Below, piece after piece: positions 56,656-64,000 of a DNA stretch of 64,000 bases. Below the pieces are notes generated by a model. The model worked only from the letters and a program-made list of their open reading frames with translations. It ran no database searches and was not told where the DNA came from. The stretch is from Campylobacter estrildidarum (GTDB taxonomy: Bacteria; Campylobacterota; Campylobacteria; Campylobacterales; Campylobacteraceae), in the NCBI RefSeq assembly GCF_005406205.1, contig NZ_NXLZ01000011.1, positions 1 through 64,000 on the forward strand, in the 5' to 3' direction. The translations under genes and the position numbers were made by a program. Numbering within the stretch: the stretch's first letter is position 1; each line of letters starts with the position of its first letter.

Positions 56656-56706
56656 TTTATAAAGATTAATTTTCAAAAATCAATTTACTATAATTAAGGA
56701 AAAGTC

Positions 56707-58566
56707 TTGGCACTAGATGAAAAAATTATTTCTTATACTGAAAGCCCGGATCAAGAATTACTTGAAGTTTCTTCAAGAACAAGCATTAATTTAAATGAGC
56801 TTGATTTTAATCTCTTGGCTTTCTCAACTCAATATTGTTTTGGTGATGGTAAATGGGAAAAAATTTCTGAAAAAGATTTGAACTTTTTCGAAAAAGATGA
56901 AGTATTTTTAAGAAATGATTTACAGATTAAACAAGAATATAAAATAGAAATTTTTCATCATGCAAACCAAGATAAAGTCGCTAAAGCTATTAAACTTACA
57001 GCTAATAAAAATCTTACAAAAATTGTTGCACAAATTGATTTTAGCGTATTGGATTTTCACGAAAAACTAGCTTTTGAAATTCTACAAAATATTTACAAAA
57101 AAATGCTTAAGCTTAAATTTTTAATAGGCATACGCATTTTTAATTTTAAAAAAGAACTTATTGCTATTTGCAATCAACATAGAAAAAATCCTATAAATAA
57201 GTTAATTCAAGTTGTTATAGCAAGAGGTGTTGAACCTATGCAAAGTCAAGATGAAAAGTTAATTTTGCTTTATAAAGAAAAAACAAAAGATTATACAATT
57301 GATGAAAAAAGATCAGGAATTATAGCTGTAGATGAAAACGAGGTAGTATTAAGACACGCTAAATTTAAACAGGGAAAAGAAGGTAAAGATCTTAATTTAC
57401 GTACTTTAAAAGTATTAAGTGCAAATGAAAATAAAGTAAAATTTAATTGCTCTTCTGCTTTTAAAGCTATAGAAGAAGAAGATTTTACAGACTACGTTGC
57501 TTTAAAAAAAGGTTTTGTAGTTCAAGACGGAGATAAATTTGATATTAGTAATTTTTTAGAGTTTCGAGATGTTGATTTTAAGAATGTAGGTATTATACGT
57601 GCTGGGCTTGACAAAAATGTTAAAATAAATATTAAATTCATTTCAGATATGCAAGATGCTGTTAATTCAGGCGTTGGAATAGAGTGTGAAGAATTGAATA
57701 TCTCTGGAAGCGTGGGAAGCAATACTCATTTAAAAGCCACAAAAATGACAATCGAAGGCGTAACACATTCTAAATCTCAAATTTATGCAAAAGAAGCTTA
57801 TGTAAAAACACATAGGGGCACTATAGAAGGTGAAACTATAAATATAGACCTGCTTGAAGGAGGAACCGTCAAGGCTAAAGAAGTAAAAATCAAAAAAAGC
57901 TTAGGTGGTACTATACAAGCAGATAAAATTTACATAGATAATTTGGAAAATAATAACACCTGCATATTTTACGATTGTGCCATTGTTGAAAATATGAAAG
58001 GTCAAAATAATAAATTTAATGTTAGAGTCAAAACACTCGATAAAGATTATGATAAAGAATTTTTACAAATTAAAGAAAAAATATCTGCATTAAATCATAA
58101 GATAAATAAATTAAAGCATTTTATTTCATCTGGTAAAAATGGGATTTTAAATATAGAAAAAAAAGTTTCAGAGCTTAAAAATCAAGGAAAAAATATACCT
58201 TCCCAATATGAAAAAATTTTAAAAGAATTTTCTTTACAAAATAATGAATTAAATAAACTACAAAATGAAGAAAAAGAGTGTTTGGAACTTAAAAAGAAAC
58301 TGCACTCTGAATTATTAGCACTTGAGCAAACATTATTTGAAGCAAAATTTATTAACAAAAGTGGAAAATGGAGCGAAATGAATGAAATTAAATTCTCGCT
58401 TATAGAGCCAAAAAAAGATGTTTTCTATTCCTCTTTTAAAAATGAAAGTGCTAAGGTTATAGGACTTGAAAAAAGAATAGAAAACAATCAAGAGTTAATA
58501 GAAATTTATAAAAAACTTGACTATGATAAAAAGGATACAGAATGGTTGTTGCCATCGAAGGAATAA
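56707..58566 (+). CDS. FapA/DUF342-family protein
   Basis: 619 residues. The C-terminal part has the beta-helix-like FapA (DUF342) region ([52 protein letters not shown]), then a coiled coil from about 450 to 540. Its start is TTG with a good ribosome site. The family is linked to polarity or motility in some bacteria and polymerised flagellar functions have been suggested, but the molecular role is open. It overlaps ruvA by 25 bases. Confidence 0.75.
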   Translation: MALDEKIISYTESPDQELLEVSSRTSINLNELDFNLLAFSTQYCFGDGKWEKISEKDLNFFEKDEVFLRNDLQIKQEYKIEIFHHANQDKVAKAIKLTANKNLTKIVAQIDFSVLDFHEKLAFEILQNIYKKMLKLKFLIGIRIFNFKKELIAICNQHRKNPINKLIQVVIARGVEPMQSQDEKLILLYKEKTKDYTIDEKRSGIIAVDENEVVLRHAKFKQGKEGKDLNLRTLKVLSANENKVKFNCSSAFKAIEEEDFTDYVALKKGFVVQDGDKFDISNFLEFRDVDFKNVGIIRAGLDKNVKINIKFISDMQDAVNSGVGIECEELNISGSVGSNTHLKATKMTIEGVTHSKSQIYAKEAYVKTHRGTIEGETINIDLLEGGTVKAKEVKIKKSLGGTIQADKIYIDNLENNNTCIFYDCAIVENMKGQNNKFNVRVKTLDKDYDKEFLQIKEKISALNHKINKLKHFISSGKNGILNIEKKVSELKNQGKNIPSQYEKILKEFSLQNNELNKLQNEEKECLELKKKLHSELLALEQTLFEAKFINKSGKWSEMNEIKFSLIEPKKDVFYSSFKNESAKVIGLEKRIENNQELIEIYKKLDYDKKDTEWLLPSKE

Positions 58567-59093
58567 TTACCCAAAAAGAACCCACTTTTATTGTTATAAA
58601 ATGCACTAATGGAGTAAGCTATGGAGTTTTTATATCGCTTTTTTGCTCAACCAAACTTCAAATTAATGAAAAATACGAATTCTTAATTACGCAAATTATC
58701 AAAGAAGATTCTAATAAATTTTATGGTTTTTTAGATAAAAACGAACAAAAAATGTTTGAAATGCTATTAAAGGTAAATGGTATAGGTGCAACTACTGCTA
58801 TGGCAGTATGTTCCAGCTTGGATGTTAATTCTTTTTATCAAGCCTTAAATTTAGGCGATGAAAGTTCTTTAAAAAAAGTCCCAGGTATAGGAGCAAAAAC
58901 CGCAAAAAGAATTATAGTAGAACTAAGCGATCACAAAAAAAGCCTTGATAATATAAGTAATGAAAAAAATGAAGCTCTTGCGGCACTGCTTTCTTTAGGC
59001 TTTAAACAAGATAAGATTTTAAATATTTTACACAATTGTACAGCATTAAATACTAGCGATCTTGTAAAAGAAGCTCTTAAAAAATTAGTATAA
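58542..59093 (+). CDS. ruvA: Holliday junction helicase subunit RuvA
   Basis: 183-residue RuvA. The N-terminal OB fold ([15 protein letters not shown]) precedes two helix-hairpin-helix motifs ([14 protein letters not shown] and [15 protein letters not shown]) and the C-terminal RuvB-binding domain ([12 protein letters not shown]). Branch migration with RuvB. The start lies inside the FapA-like gene. Confidence 0.97.
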   Translation: MVVAIEGIITQKEPTFIVIKCTNGVSYGVFISLFCSTKLQINEKYEFLITQIIKEDSNKFYGFLDKNEQKMFEMLLKVNGIGATTAMAVCSSLDVNSFYQALNLGDESSLKKVPGIGAKTAKRIIVELSDHKKSLDNISNEKNEALAALLSLGFKQDKILNILHNCTALNTSDLVKEALKKLV

Positions 59094-59102
59094 GGAGAAA
59101 TA

Positions 59103-60143
59103 ATGAATTTCGCAATACTTTTTGGAGGAAATTCTTACGAACACGAGATCAGCATAGTAAGTGCTGTAGTTTTAAAAAAAATACTTAAAGCAAATCTAAA
59201 ATTCATATTTTGTGATGAAGAAAGAAAATTTTATCTTATTCCTAATGATAAAATGAATTCAAAAACTTTTAGCACAAAAGCTTACAAAAAACAAAAGGAA
59301 TTAACTTTAAGACAAAAAGGATTTTACTCTAAAAATTTCTTTAATGAAAATAAAATTGAAATAGATTGCGTAATTAACCTTATCCATGGAAGAGATGGAG
59401 AAGATGGAAAAGTAGCTTCCTTAATGGAATTTTTTGATATTCCATTTATCGGTCCTAGACTTGAAGCAAGTGTATTATCCTTTAATAAAGAATTCACTAA
59501 GCTTTACGCAAAAAACATAGGCGTTAAAACCCTTGACTATTATATGCTTAGAAAAAATTCCAATGATAATTTTATGCCAAATTTTCCATCTATTTTAAAG
59601 CCATCAAGACTTGGCAGTAGTATAGGCATAAGCATAGTAAAAAATGAAAAAGAATTTGAGTATGCCAAAGACGTGGCTTTTGAATTTGATACAGATATTG
59701 TTGTGGAAGATTTTAAAAGCAATATTAAAGAATATAATCTTGCTGGTTGTATGATTGAAAATGAATTTATTTTCTCGATAATCGAAGAACCAAAGAAAAA
59801 AGAATTTTTAGATTTTGAGCAAAAATATCTTAGTTTTTCGGGAAATAATGAACTTATGGAAGCTGATTTAAGCGAAGAGTTAAAAACTAAATTAAAAGAT
59901 AATTTTAAAAAAATCTATGATCCATTATTTAAAGGTGCTTTAATTCGCTGTGATTTCTTTGTTTTAAATAATGAGGTTTATCTTAACGAAATCAATCCAA
60001 ATCCTGGATCATTAGCAAATTATTTATTTAAGGACTTTAACACTGTTATAGAAAAACTCACTAAAAATGCCAAAAATGAAAATAAAATCAAAATAAATTA
60101 CAATTTTCTCCACTCTATCAATGGTCAAAAAGGTAAATTATAA
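59103..60143 (+). CDS. ddl: D-alanine--D-alanine ligase
   Basis: 346-residue ATP-grasp ligase. [33 protein letters not shown] and [10 protein letters not shown] form the substrate and metal sites. It makes the D-Ala-D-Ala dipeptide that the MurF-like ligase at 61148 would use. Confidence 0.96.
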   Translation: MNFAILFGGNSYEHEISIVSAVVLKKILKANLKFIFCDEERKFYLIPNDKMNSKTFSTKAYKKQKELTLRQKGFYSKNFFNENKIEIDCVINLIHGRDGEDGKVASLMEFFDIPFIGPRLEASVLSFNKEFTKLYAKNIGVKTLDYYMLRKNSNDNFMPNFPSILKPSRLGSSIGISIVKNEKEFEYAKDVAFEFDTDIVVEDFKSNIKEYNLAGCMIENEFIFSIIEEPKKKEFLDFEQKYLSFSGNNELMEADLSEELKTKLKDNFKKIYDPLFKGALIRCDFFVLNNEVYLNEINPNPGSLANYLFKDFNTVIEKLTKNAKNENKIKINYNFLHSINGQKGKL

Positions 60144-60155
60144 ACTTTTAAGTCA

Positions 60156-60191
60156 AAATATGTTAAATTTTATGTAAAATTTAACATATTT
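60156..60191. terminator. Perfect 16-base-pair inverted repeat before the antitoxin gene
   Basis: AAATATGTTAAATTTT / AAAATTTAACATATTT with a 4-base loop (ATGT). It lies 12 bases after the ddl stop and 15 bases before the antitoxin ATG. It could terminate ddl transcription, be an operator that the antitoxin binds, or both. Such palindromes are typical of antitoxin promoters. Confidence 0.6.
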
Positions 60192-60206
60192 ATTTGGGGA
60201 ATCCTT

Positions 60207-60422
60207 ATGCTTTCTTTTAAACAAGATGAAATTTACACAGCCACTGAAGTAGTTAGAAATTTTAGCCCCATTATGGAAAAACTTAAAAAAAGCGAAACGG
60301 GAAAAATCGTGATTTTAAAAAACAATAAATTTGAAGCTGTTATGCTTAATATGACAGAATACGAACGTTTGCAAAATGCTGTACAAATTTTAGAAAATAT
60401 TTATAAAAATCAAAAGGCGTAA
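60207..60422 (+). CDS. Phd/YefM-family antitoxin-like protein, no adjacent toxin
   Basis: 71 residues. The N-terminal DNA-binding fold of Phd/YefM is clear (YTATEVVRNFSPIMEKLKKS, GKIVILKNNKFEAVMLNMTEYERL), with a short C-terminal helix that would bind a toxin. No RelE, Doc or other toxin frame follows: the next gene is an alpha/beta hydrolase, 1 base after the stop. It may be a transcription regulator or a remnant antitoxin. Confidence 0.82.
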   Translation: MLSFKQDEIYTATEVVRNFSPIMEKLKKSETGKIVILKNNKFEAVMLNMTEYERLQNAVQILENIYKNQKA

Positions 60423-60423
60423 A

Positions 60424-61158
60424 ATGGCATTGACTCAAATTAACTATGAAGGTAATGCTTATAATTTAAGTTATGAAATGATCAATCCTGATCAAAAAAA
60501 AACCTTGCTTATACTTCATGGTTGGGGTGCCAATAAAGAATTAATGAAACAAGCTTTTGAAAAACAATTTCATAATTTTTGTCATTTATATCTTGATTTG
60601 CCTGGATTTGGAAATTCAAGTATAGTTAAAGCTTTAAAAAGTAATGATTATGTAAATATAATCAAGGAATTTCTAAAAGAAAAAAAAATCAATATCGATG
60701 TATTTTTAGGTCATTCATTTGGTGGTAAAATTGCTGCCTTACTTGCATTGGAATTTAAAAATTCAAAATTAGTTTTGCTCTCTAATTCTGGAATTCTTGC
60801 CCCAAAATCTTTAAAAGTGCGTTTTAAAATTATTGTTTTTAAATTTTTAAAAACAATTGGTTTAGGTAGATTTTACCGCTATTTTGCAAGTAAAGATGGA
60901 GCGAATTTAAGCCCTTTAATGTATCAAACTTTTAAAAATGTGGTAGATGAAAACATGAGTCATCTTTTTTCTAAAATTGATACAAAAACTCTTATTTTTT
61001 GGGGTATAAATGATCAAGCTACACCATTAAAAAGCGGAGAAACAATGCATCATCTAATTAAAAATAGCCAATTTTATCCTTTAGATGGAGACCATTTCTT
61101 TTTTTTAAAACACGCTGCTTTTATTGCTGAAAAACTCAAGGATGATAATGCTGATTAA
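60424..61158 (+). CDS. Alpha/beta hydrolase
   Basis: 244 residues with the alpha/beta-hydrolase set: LHGWGANKE oxyanion region, nucleophile Ser in GHSFGGK, Asp in WGINDQATP and His in DGDHFFF. Small esterase or lipase-like enzyme; substrate unknown. It overlaps the MurF-like gene by 11 bases and is part of the antitoxin-hydrolase-MurF transcript. Confidence 0.88.
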   Translation: MALTQINYEGNAYNLSYEMINPDQKKTLLILHGWGANKELMKQAFEKQFHNFCHLYLDLPGFGNSSIVKALKSNDYVNIIKEFLKEKKINIDVFLGHSFGGKIAALLALEFKNSKLVLLSNSGILAPKSLKVRFKIIVFKFLKTIGLGRFYRYFASKDGANLSPLMYQTFKNVVDENMSHLFSKIDTKTLIFWGINDQATPLKSGETMHHLIKNSQFYPLDGDHFFFLKHAAFIAEKLKDDNAD

Positions 61159-62572
61159 TTCTCTTTATTTTATAAATTCATTATTTTTCAATTTTTGCAT
61201 AGCTTTTTATCTTATAAGCGCTTTACAATGGTATTCTTATAAATTGAAACGTGTTTTTTTTCATTACCATAAACCTTTATGGCATTTGTATTTTTTACTT
61301 TGTCCTTATTTAATCTTTTTAGCCTTTCCTTTATACTCTTTAATTTATTTTATTATCCTTGCTCCAATTTTATATTTTTGGAATAAAAGTATAGATAAAA
61401 AACTCATCTTTACCAATAAAGTAAAATGGTTTTTTGTCTTTGTTTTTATTTATAACACTCTTTTTGCTATCTTATCCTTAAGATTTTCGTTTCTTTTTAA
61501 TCTTTGCACTCTCATATCAGCTCTTTTAAGTCTAAAAATTTATGATTTATTTTCAAATTTGTATTATAAAAAACAGGCTAAGATAAAGTTAAAGTCTAAT
61601 GAAAAATTAAAAATTATACTTATTACTGCTAGCTTTGGTAAAACAAGTATTAAAAATTTTCTTTATGAATTATTAAAAGATAAATTTAAAGTTTATAAAA
61701 CTCCAAGATCTGTAAATACTCTTATAGGAATAGTTTCAGATATCAATAATAATTTAAGCAATGAAACGCAAATTTATATTGCAGAAGCTGGTGCAAGAGC
61801 AAAAGGAGATATTGATGAAATCACTTGCTTTTTAGAGCCTCAAATTTGTATAATCGGCGAGATAGGAAATGCTCATTTAGAATATTTCAAAAGTATAGAT
61901 AATATCAGACAAACAAAACTTGAAGCTCTTAATTCTAAAAGATTAGAAAAAGCTTTTTTGCATACAAGCACTTTAAAACAAGAAAATGAAATAATCACTC
62001 TTTATGATGATAAAATAAGTAATATAAAGTCAAATTTAGAAGGTTTAGAATTTAAAGTATTTTTAGAACAAAAAAAATATGAATTCAAAAGTCAAATTCT
62101 AGGAGAATTTAATACTCAAAATCTTTGTGCTTGCATACTATGTGCTTATTATCTAGGCATAACAATTGAAACAATTAAAAATCAAATTTTAAAAATAAAA
62201 TCCGTAGAACATCGCTTACAGGTTATTTCTAAATCTCCAAAATTTATTATAGATGATGGTTTTAATGGAAATTTTAAAGGAATGAGTACAAGTTATAGAT
62301 TATGCAAACTTTATCAAGGTCGTAAAGTTTTAGTCAGTCCTGGTATTATAGAAGTTAGCAAAGAAGAAAATATTAAACTGGCTCAAATTATTAACGATTG
62401 CTTTGATTTAGCTATCATAACAGCAAATGTTAATGCTGAAATTTTTGAAAAAGAACTTACCATTGAAAAAATCATCTTAAAAGAAAAATCCGAACTTGTA
62501 AATATTTTAGCTAAGGAAACTAAAAATGGGGATTTAATTTTATTTTCCAACGATGCTCCTAGCTTTATGTAA
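61148..62572 (+). CDS. murF: MurF-like UDP-MurNAc-tripeptide D-Ala-D-Ala ligase with an N-terminal membrane domain
   Basis: 474 residues from ATG 61148 (AAGG is 6 bases before it). Unlike typical cytoplasmic MurF, the first 150 residues contain about four transmembrane helices. The ligase domain begins near 150 with the P-loop TASFGKTSIKN and continues with AEAGARAKGDIDE, IGEIGNAH and HRLQVISKSP. The ATP-dependent addition of D-Ala-D-Ala fits the nearby ddl. The usual N-terminal UDP-binding domain is replaced or lost. Confidence 0.82.
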   Translation: MLINSLYFINSLFFNFCIAFYLISALQWYSYKLKRVFFHYHKPLWHLYFLLCPYLIFLAFPLYSLIYFIILAPILYFWNKSIDKKLIFTNKVKWFFVFVFIYNTLFAILSLRFSFLFNLCTLISALLSLKIYDLFSNLYYKKQAKIKLKSNEKLKIILITASFGKTSIKNFLYELLKDKFKVYKTPRSVNTLIGIVSDINNNLSNETQIYIAEAGARAKGDIDEITCFLEPQICIIGEIGNAHLEYFKSIDNIRQTKLEALNSKRLEKAFLHTSTLKQENEIITLYDDKISNIKSNLEGLEFKVFLEQKKYEFKSQILGEFNTQNLCACILCAYYLGITIETIKNQILKIKSVEHRLQVISKSPKFIIDDGFNGNFKGMSTSYRLCKLYQGRKVLVSPGIIEVSKEENIKLAQIINDCFDLAIITANVNAEIFEKELTIEKIILKEKSELVNILAKETKNGDLILFSNDAPSFM

Positions 62573-62573
62573 T

Positions 62574-63593
62574 TTAATTTAAAGGCAGAGTAAAATAAAA
62601 ATTTTTAGGCTCTTTTTCAAAGCTTAATTCTCCTTTGTGAGCATTGATAATTTCTTTAGAAAGAGATAAGCCTAAACCATTTCCTTTGAGTTTAGTTGTC
62701 TTAAATGCTTCAAAAACTAAATTTTCATCTTTAATGTCGCAACCATTATCAAAAACTCTAATATATAATTTATCTTGCTTAATATTGGTTGTAATTTTTA
62801 TTTTTGGTCTTTCACACTCATTTTCTTCTATAGCATCAATAGCATTATAAATTAAATTTTGCAAAACTAATCCTAAAAGTGCTTTATCTGCACAAATTTG
62901 TGTATCTAAAAAATTTAACTCAAAGTCAATTTGAGAAGAAAAATTATAAGAATTGATTGCACTTTCGCATTCTTCTTTTAATTCCAAAACATTAAAATTT
63001 AAAGCATTTACATGTACTCCTTTTGTAAAAAGTAAAGTTGAATTCACTATACGCTCTACCCTATCAATAGCTTTTTTAATCTCAAGGACTATATGTTTAT
63101 TTTTAAGCTCACTTCTAGAAAAAAGAGTAGACGCCAGTAAAGAAATAGAACCTATTGGATTTCTTATTTCGTGTGCTAAATGTGCTGCAACACTTCCCAT
63201 ACTTGCGAGTCTTTCGTTGCGTTTTTCATCGCTAATATCCGTTGCTGAAATAATAGTTTTTTCATTATGAGCGATAATTTTAACAGCATAAAATCTTCCT
63301 TCAAATTCAAGCTCATCGCGTATTTTTGCAAGGCTAATATTACTTAATAATTTTGGATTTTTTAAAGCTTCTTGATTTTGCAAAATAATATTTTTTTCCT
63401 TATCTAAAATCCAAAGTGCGCTAGGCAAAACTTCGATAATCTCATCAACCATAGCACGCAAAGAATTATAATTTTCATTTAAAACTTTATACTCGTTTTC
63501 TATAACATAAGTTTGCTCTATTAAGCTTTCTAAGCCTTTTTGCAAGGTTTCCTTCTCGTTTGCATCTAAACTTTTTAAAATATTTTCATTCAT
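62574..63593 (-). CDS. flgS: Flagellar sensor kinase FlgS
   Basis: 339-residue soluble histidine kinase. A PAS-like region (about 55-115) is followed by a dimerisation box with LAHEIRNPIGS, and an ATPase domain with NAIDAI, DNGCDI and GNGLGLSLSKEI. FlgS activates the sigma-54 regulator FlgR in response to flagellar export-gate assembly, turning on rod and hook genes. It has no membrane segment. The start overlaps the upstream gene as ATGA. Confidence 0.93.
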   Translation of the reverse strand: MNENILKSLDANEKETLQKGLESLIEQTYVIENEYKVLNENYNSLRAMVDEIIEVLPSALWILDKEKNIILQNQEALKNPKLLSNISLAKIRDELEFEGRFYAVKIIAHNEKTIISATDISDEKRNERLASMGSVAAHLAHEIRNPIGSISLLASTLFSRSELKNKHIVLEIKKAIDRVERIVNSTLLFTKGVHVNALNFNVLELKEECESAINSYNFSSQIDFELNFLDTQICADKALLGLVLQNLIYNAIDAIEENECERPKIKITTNIKQDKLYIRVFDNGCDIKDENLVFEAFKTTKLKGNGLGLSLSKEIINAHKGELSFEKEPKNFYFTLPLN

Positions 63594-64000
63594 TGTTCAT
63601 CCTCTAATAAAATTTTAAAATCATTAAAGTCTAACAAAACTAAATTTTGTTTTGATATTTTAGAAAATTCCTTACTAAAACCATTCCTTGAAATAATAAT
63701 ATAATAATTAGGTATCAAATTTAAAGATTTTGCTTTGAATTTTAAAATATTTAAAATATTTTTACAAATTTTTTTATTTTTAAATTTTACTTCTCCAATC
63801 AAACTCAACCTTTCATCTTGATAATAAAGATCAAGTTCTAAATTTTTATTCCAAAAACTTTGCACTCCTTTGATACAAAATTTCTTTTCGATTAATTCTC
63901 TTGAAAGTTGCTCAAAACAAAAACTTTGATAAAATTCAAATTTTTCTTTAATTATTTTCAAAACATCATCGTATTTTTCTTGCAAGATTAACTTTTCATT
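63590..64000 (-). CDS. DUF234-like domain protein, 5' end outside the window
   Basis: At least 137 residues to the window edge. The frame stays open to base 64000 (N-E-K-L-I-L-Q-E before the TTG at 63985), so the gene probably begins beyond it. The visible part has the pattern of a nuclease-like or DUF234 C-terminal domain (LELDLYYQDERLSLIGEVKFKNK). Such domains sit at the end of archaeal-type ATPases, so a larger ATPase is possible. It overlaps flgS by 4 bases. Confidence 0.6.
   Translation of the reverse strand, partial: NEKLILQEKYDDVLKIIKEKFEFYQSFCFEQLSRELIEKKFCIKGVQSFWNKNLELDLYYQDERLSLIGEVKFKNKKICKNILNILKFKAKSLNLIPNYYIIISRNGFSKEFSKISKQNLVLLDFNDFKILLEDEQ

Noticed and set aside
1-64000. 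tRNA, rRNA, CRISPR or poly-G phase-variable tracts
   Set aside because: I saw no cloverleaf, rRNA-like, spaced-repeat or G8-or-longer tract when reading both strands; gaps between genes are all under 300 bases.

Overview
This is a compact, very AT-rich window in which almost every base is coding. The genes, their order and their signals point to Campylobacter of the jejuni/coli group. Diagnostic features are flaC, flgS, a remote CheZ, CjaC/HisJ, a UGA-recoded SelW, an ε-proteobacterial kinase with an HQWRQPL phosphorylation box, TATAAT/TAAAAT -10 boxes without clear -35 boxes, and frequent TTG starts. I could not fix the species from sequence alone. I saw no rRNA, tRNA, CRISPR array, insertion sequence or poly-G phase-variable tract.

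Layout. 1-2003: a perfect tandem duplication (1013-base period) carrying the histidine-binding lipoprotein gene hisJ/cjaC, ending 14 bases inside corA. 1990-7819: corA, a Mog/MoaB gene, a Ste24-type protease, prmC, a DUF4149 membrane protein, flaC and yggS. 7823-11422: dnaE on the minus strand. 11569-11808: a 79-codon selenoprotein W gene whose in-frame UGA hides it from ordinary ORF calling. 11830-24793: a long, mostly overlapping minus-strand block: cheZ, a U32 protease-family gene, purE, a DUF3972-like gene, glyQ, NIF3-like, zinc ribbon, waaA, pseudouridine synthase, ffh, rpsP, KH protein, rimM, trmD, rplS, a periplasmic transthyretin-like protein, DAHP synthase and an ArsC-like protein. 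24966-26396: glnA.

26478-34213 (minus): an Asn-rich protein with a FliA-type promoter (probable flagella-dependent secreted protein), truA, lptF, prepilin peptidase, uppS, an unknown gene, coaBC and glmU. 34380-40757: fliP (plus), then a solute-binding protein, kdsB, thrC, lpxK and nadE (minus), then a metallo-beta-lactamase-fold hydrolase and a small membrane protein (plus).

40711-47958 looks like an accessory respiratory island. A minus-strand sensor kinase and an OmpR-type response regulator lie divergent to ttrB-ttrC-ttrA, a predicted periplasmic tetrathionate reductase with Tat signals, four [4Fe-4S] sites, an NrfD-type quinol-oxidising anchor and a molybdopterin catalytic subunit. The regulators are not of the classical TtrS/TtrR type. 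The island's kinase gene overlaps the 3' end of the neighbouring plus-strand gene, and a perfect 30-base palindrome closes the other side.

47993-56596 (minus): a FabL-like reductase, dapA, an M16 protease, pyrD, msbA, cysS and murJ. 56707-62572 (plus): a FapA/DUF342 protein, ruvA, ddl, an orphan Phd/YefM-type antitoxin, an alpha/beta hydrolase and a membrane-anchored MurF-like ligase. 62574-64000 (minus): flgS and the 3' part of a further gene running off the window. From memory, the order resembles NCTC 11168 blocks cj0734-cj0699 and cj0827-cj0792, joined at glnA and with the ttr island inserted between the cj0808 and cj0807 equivalents; this needs an alignment to confirm.
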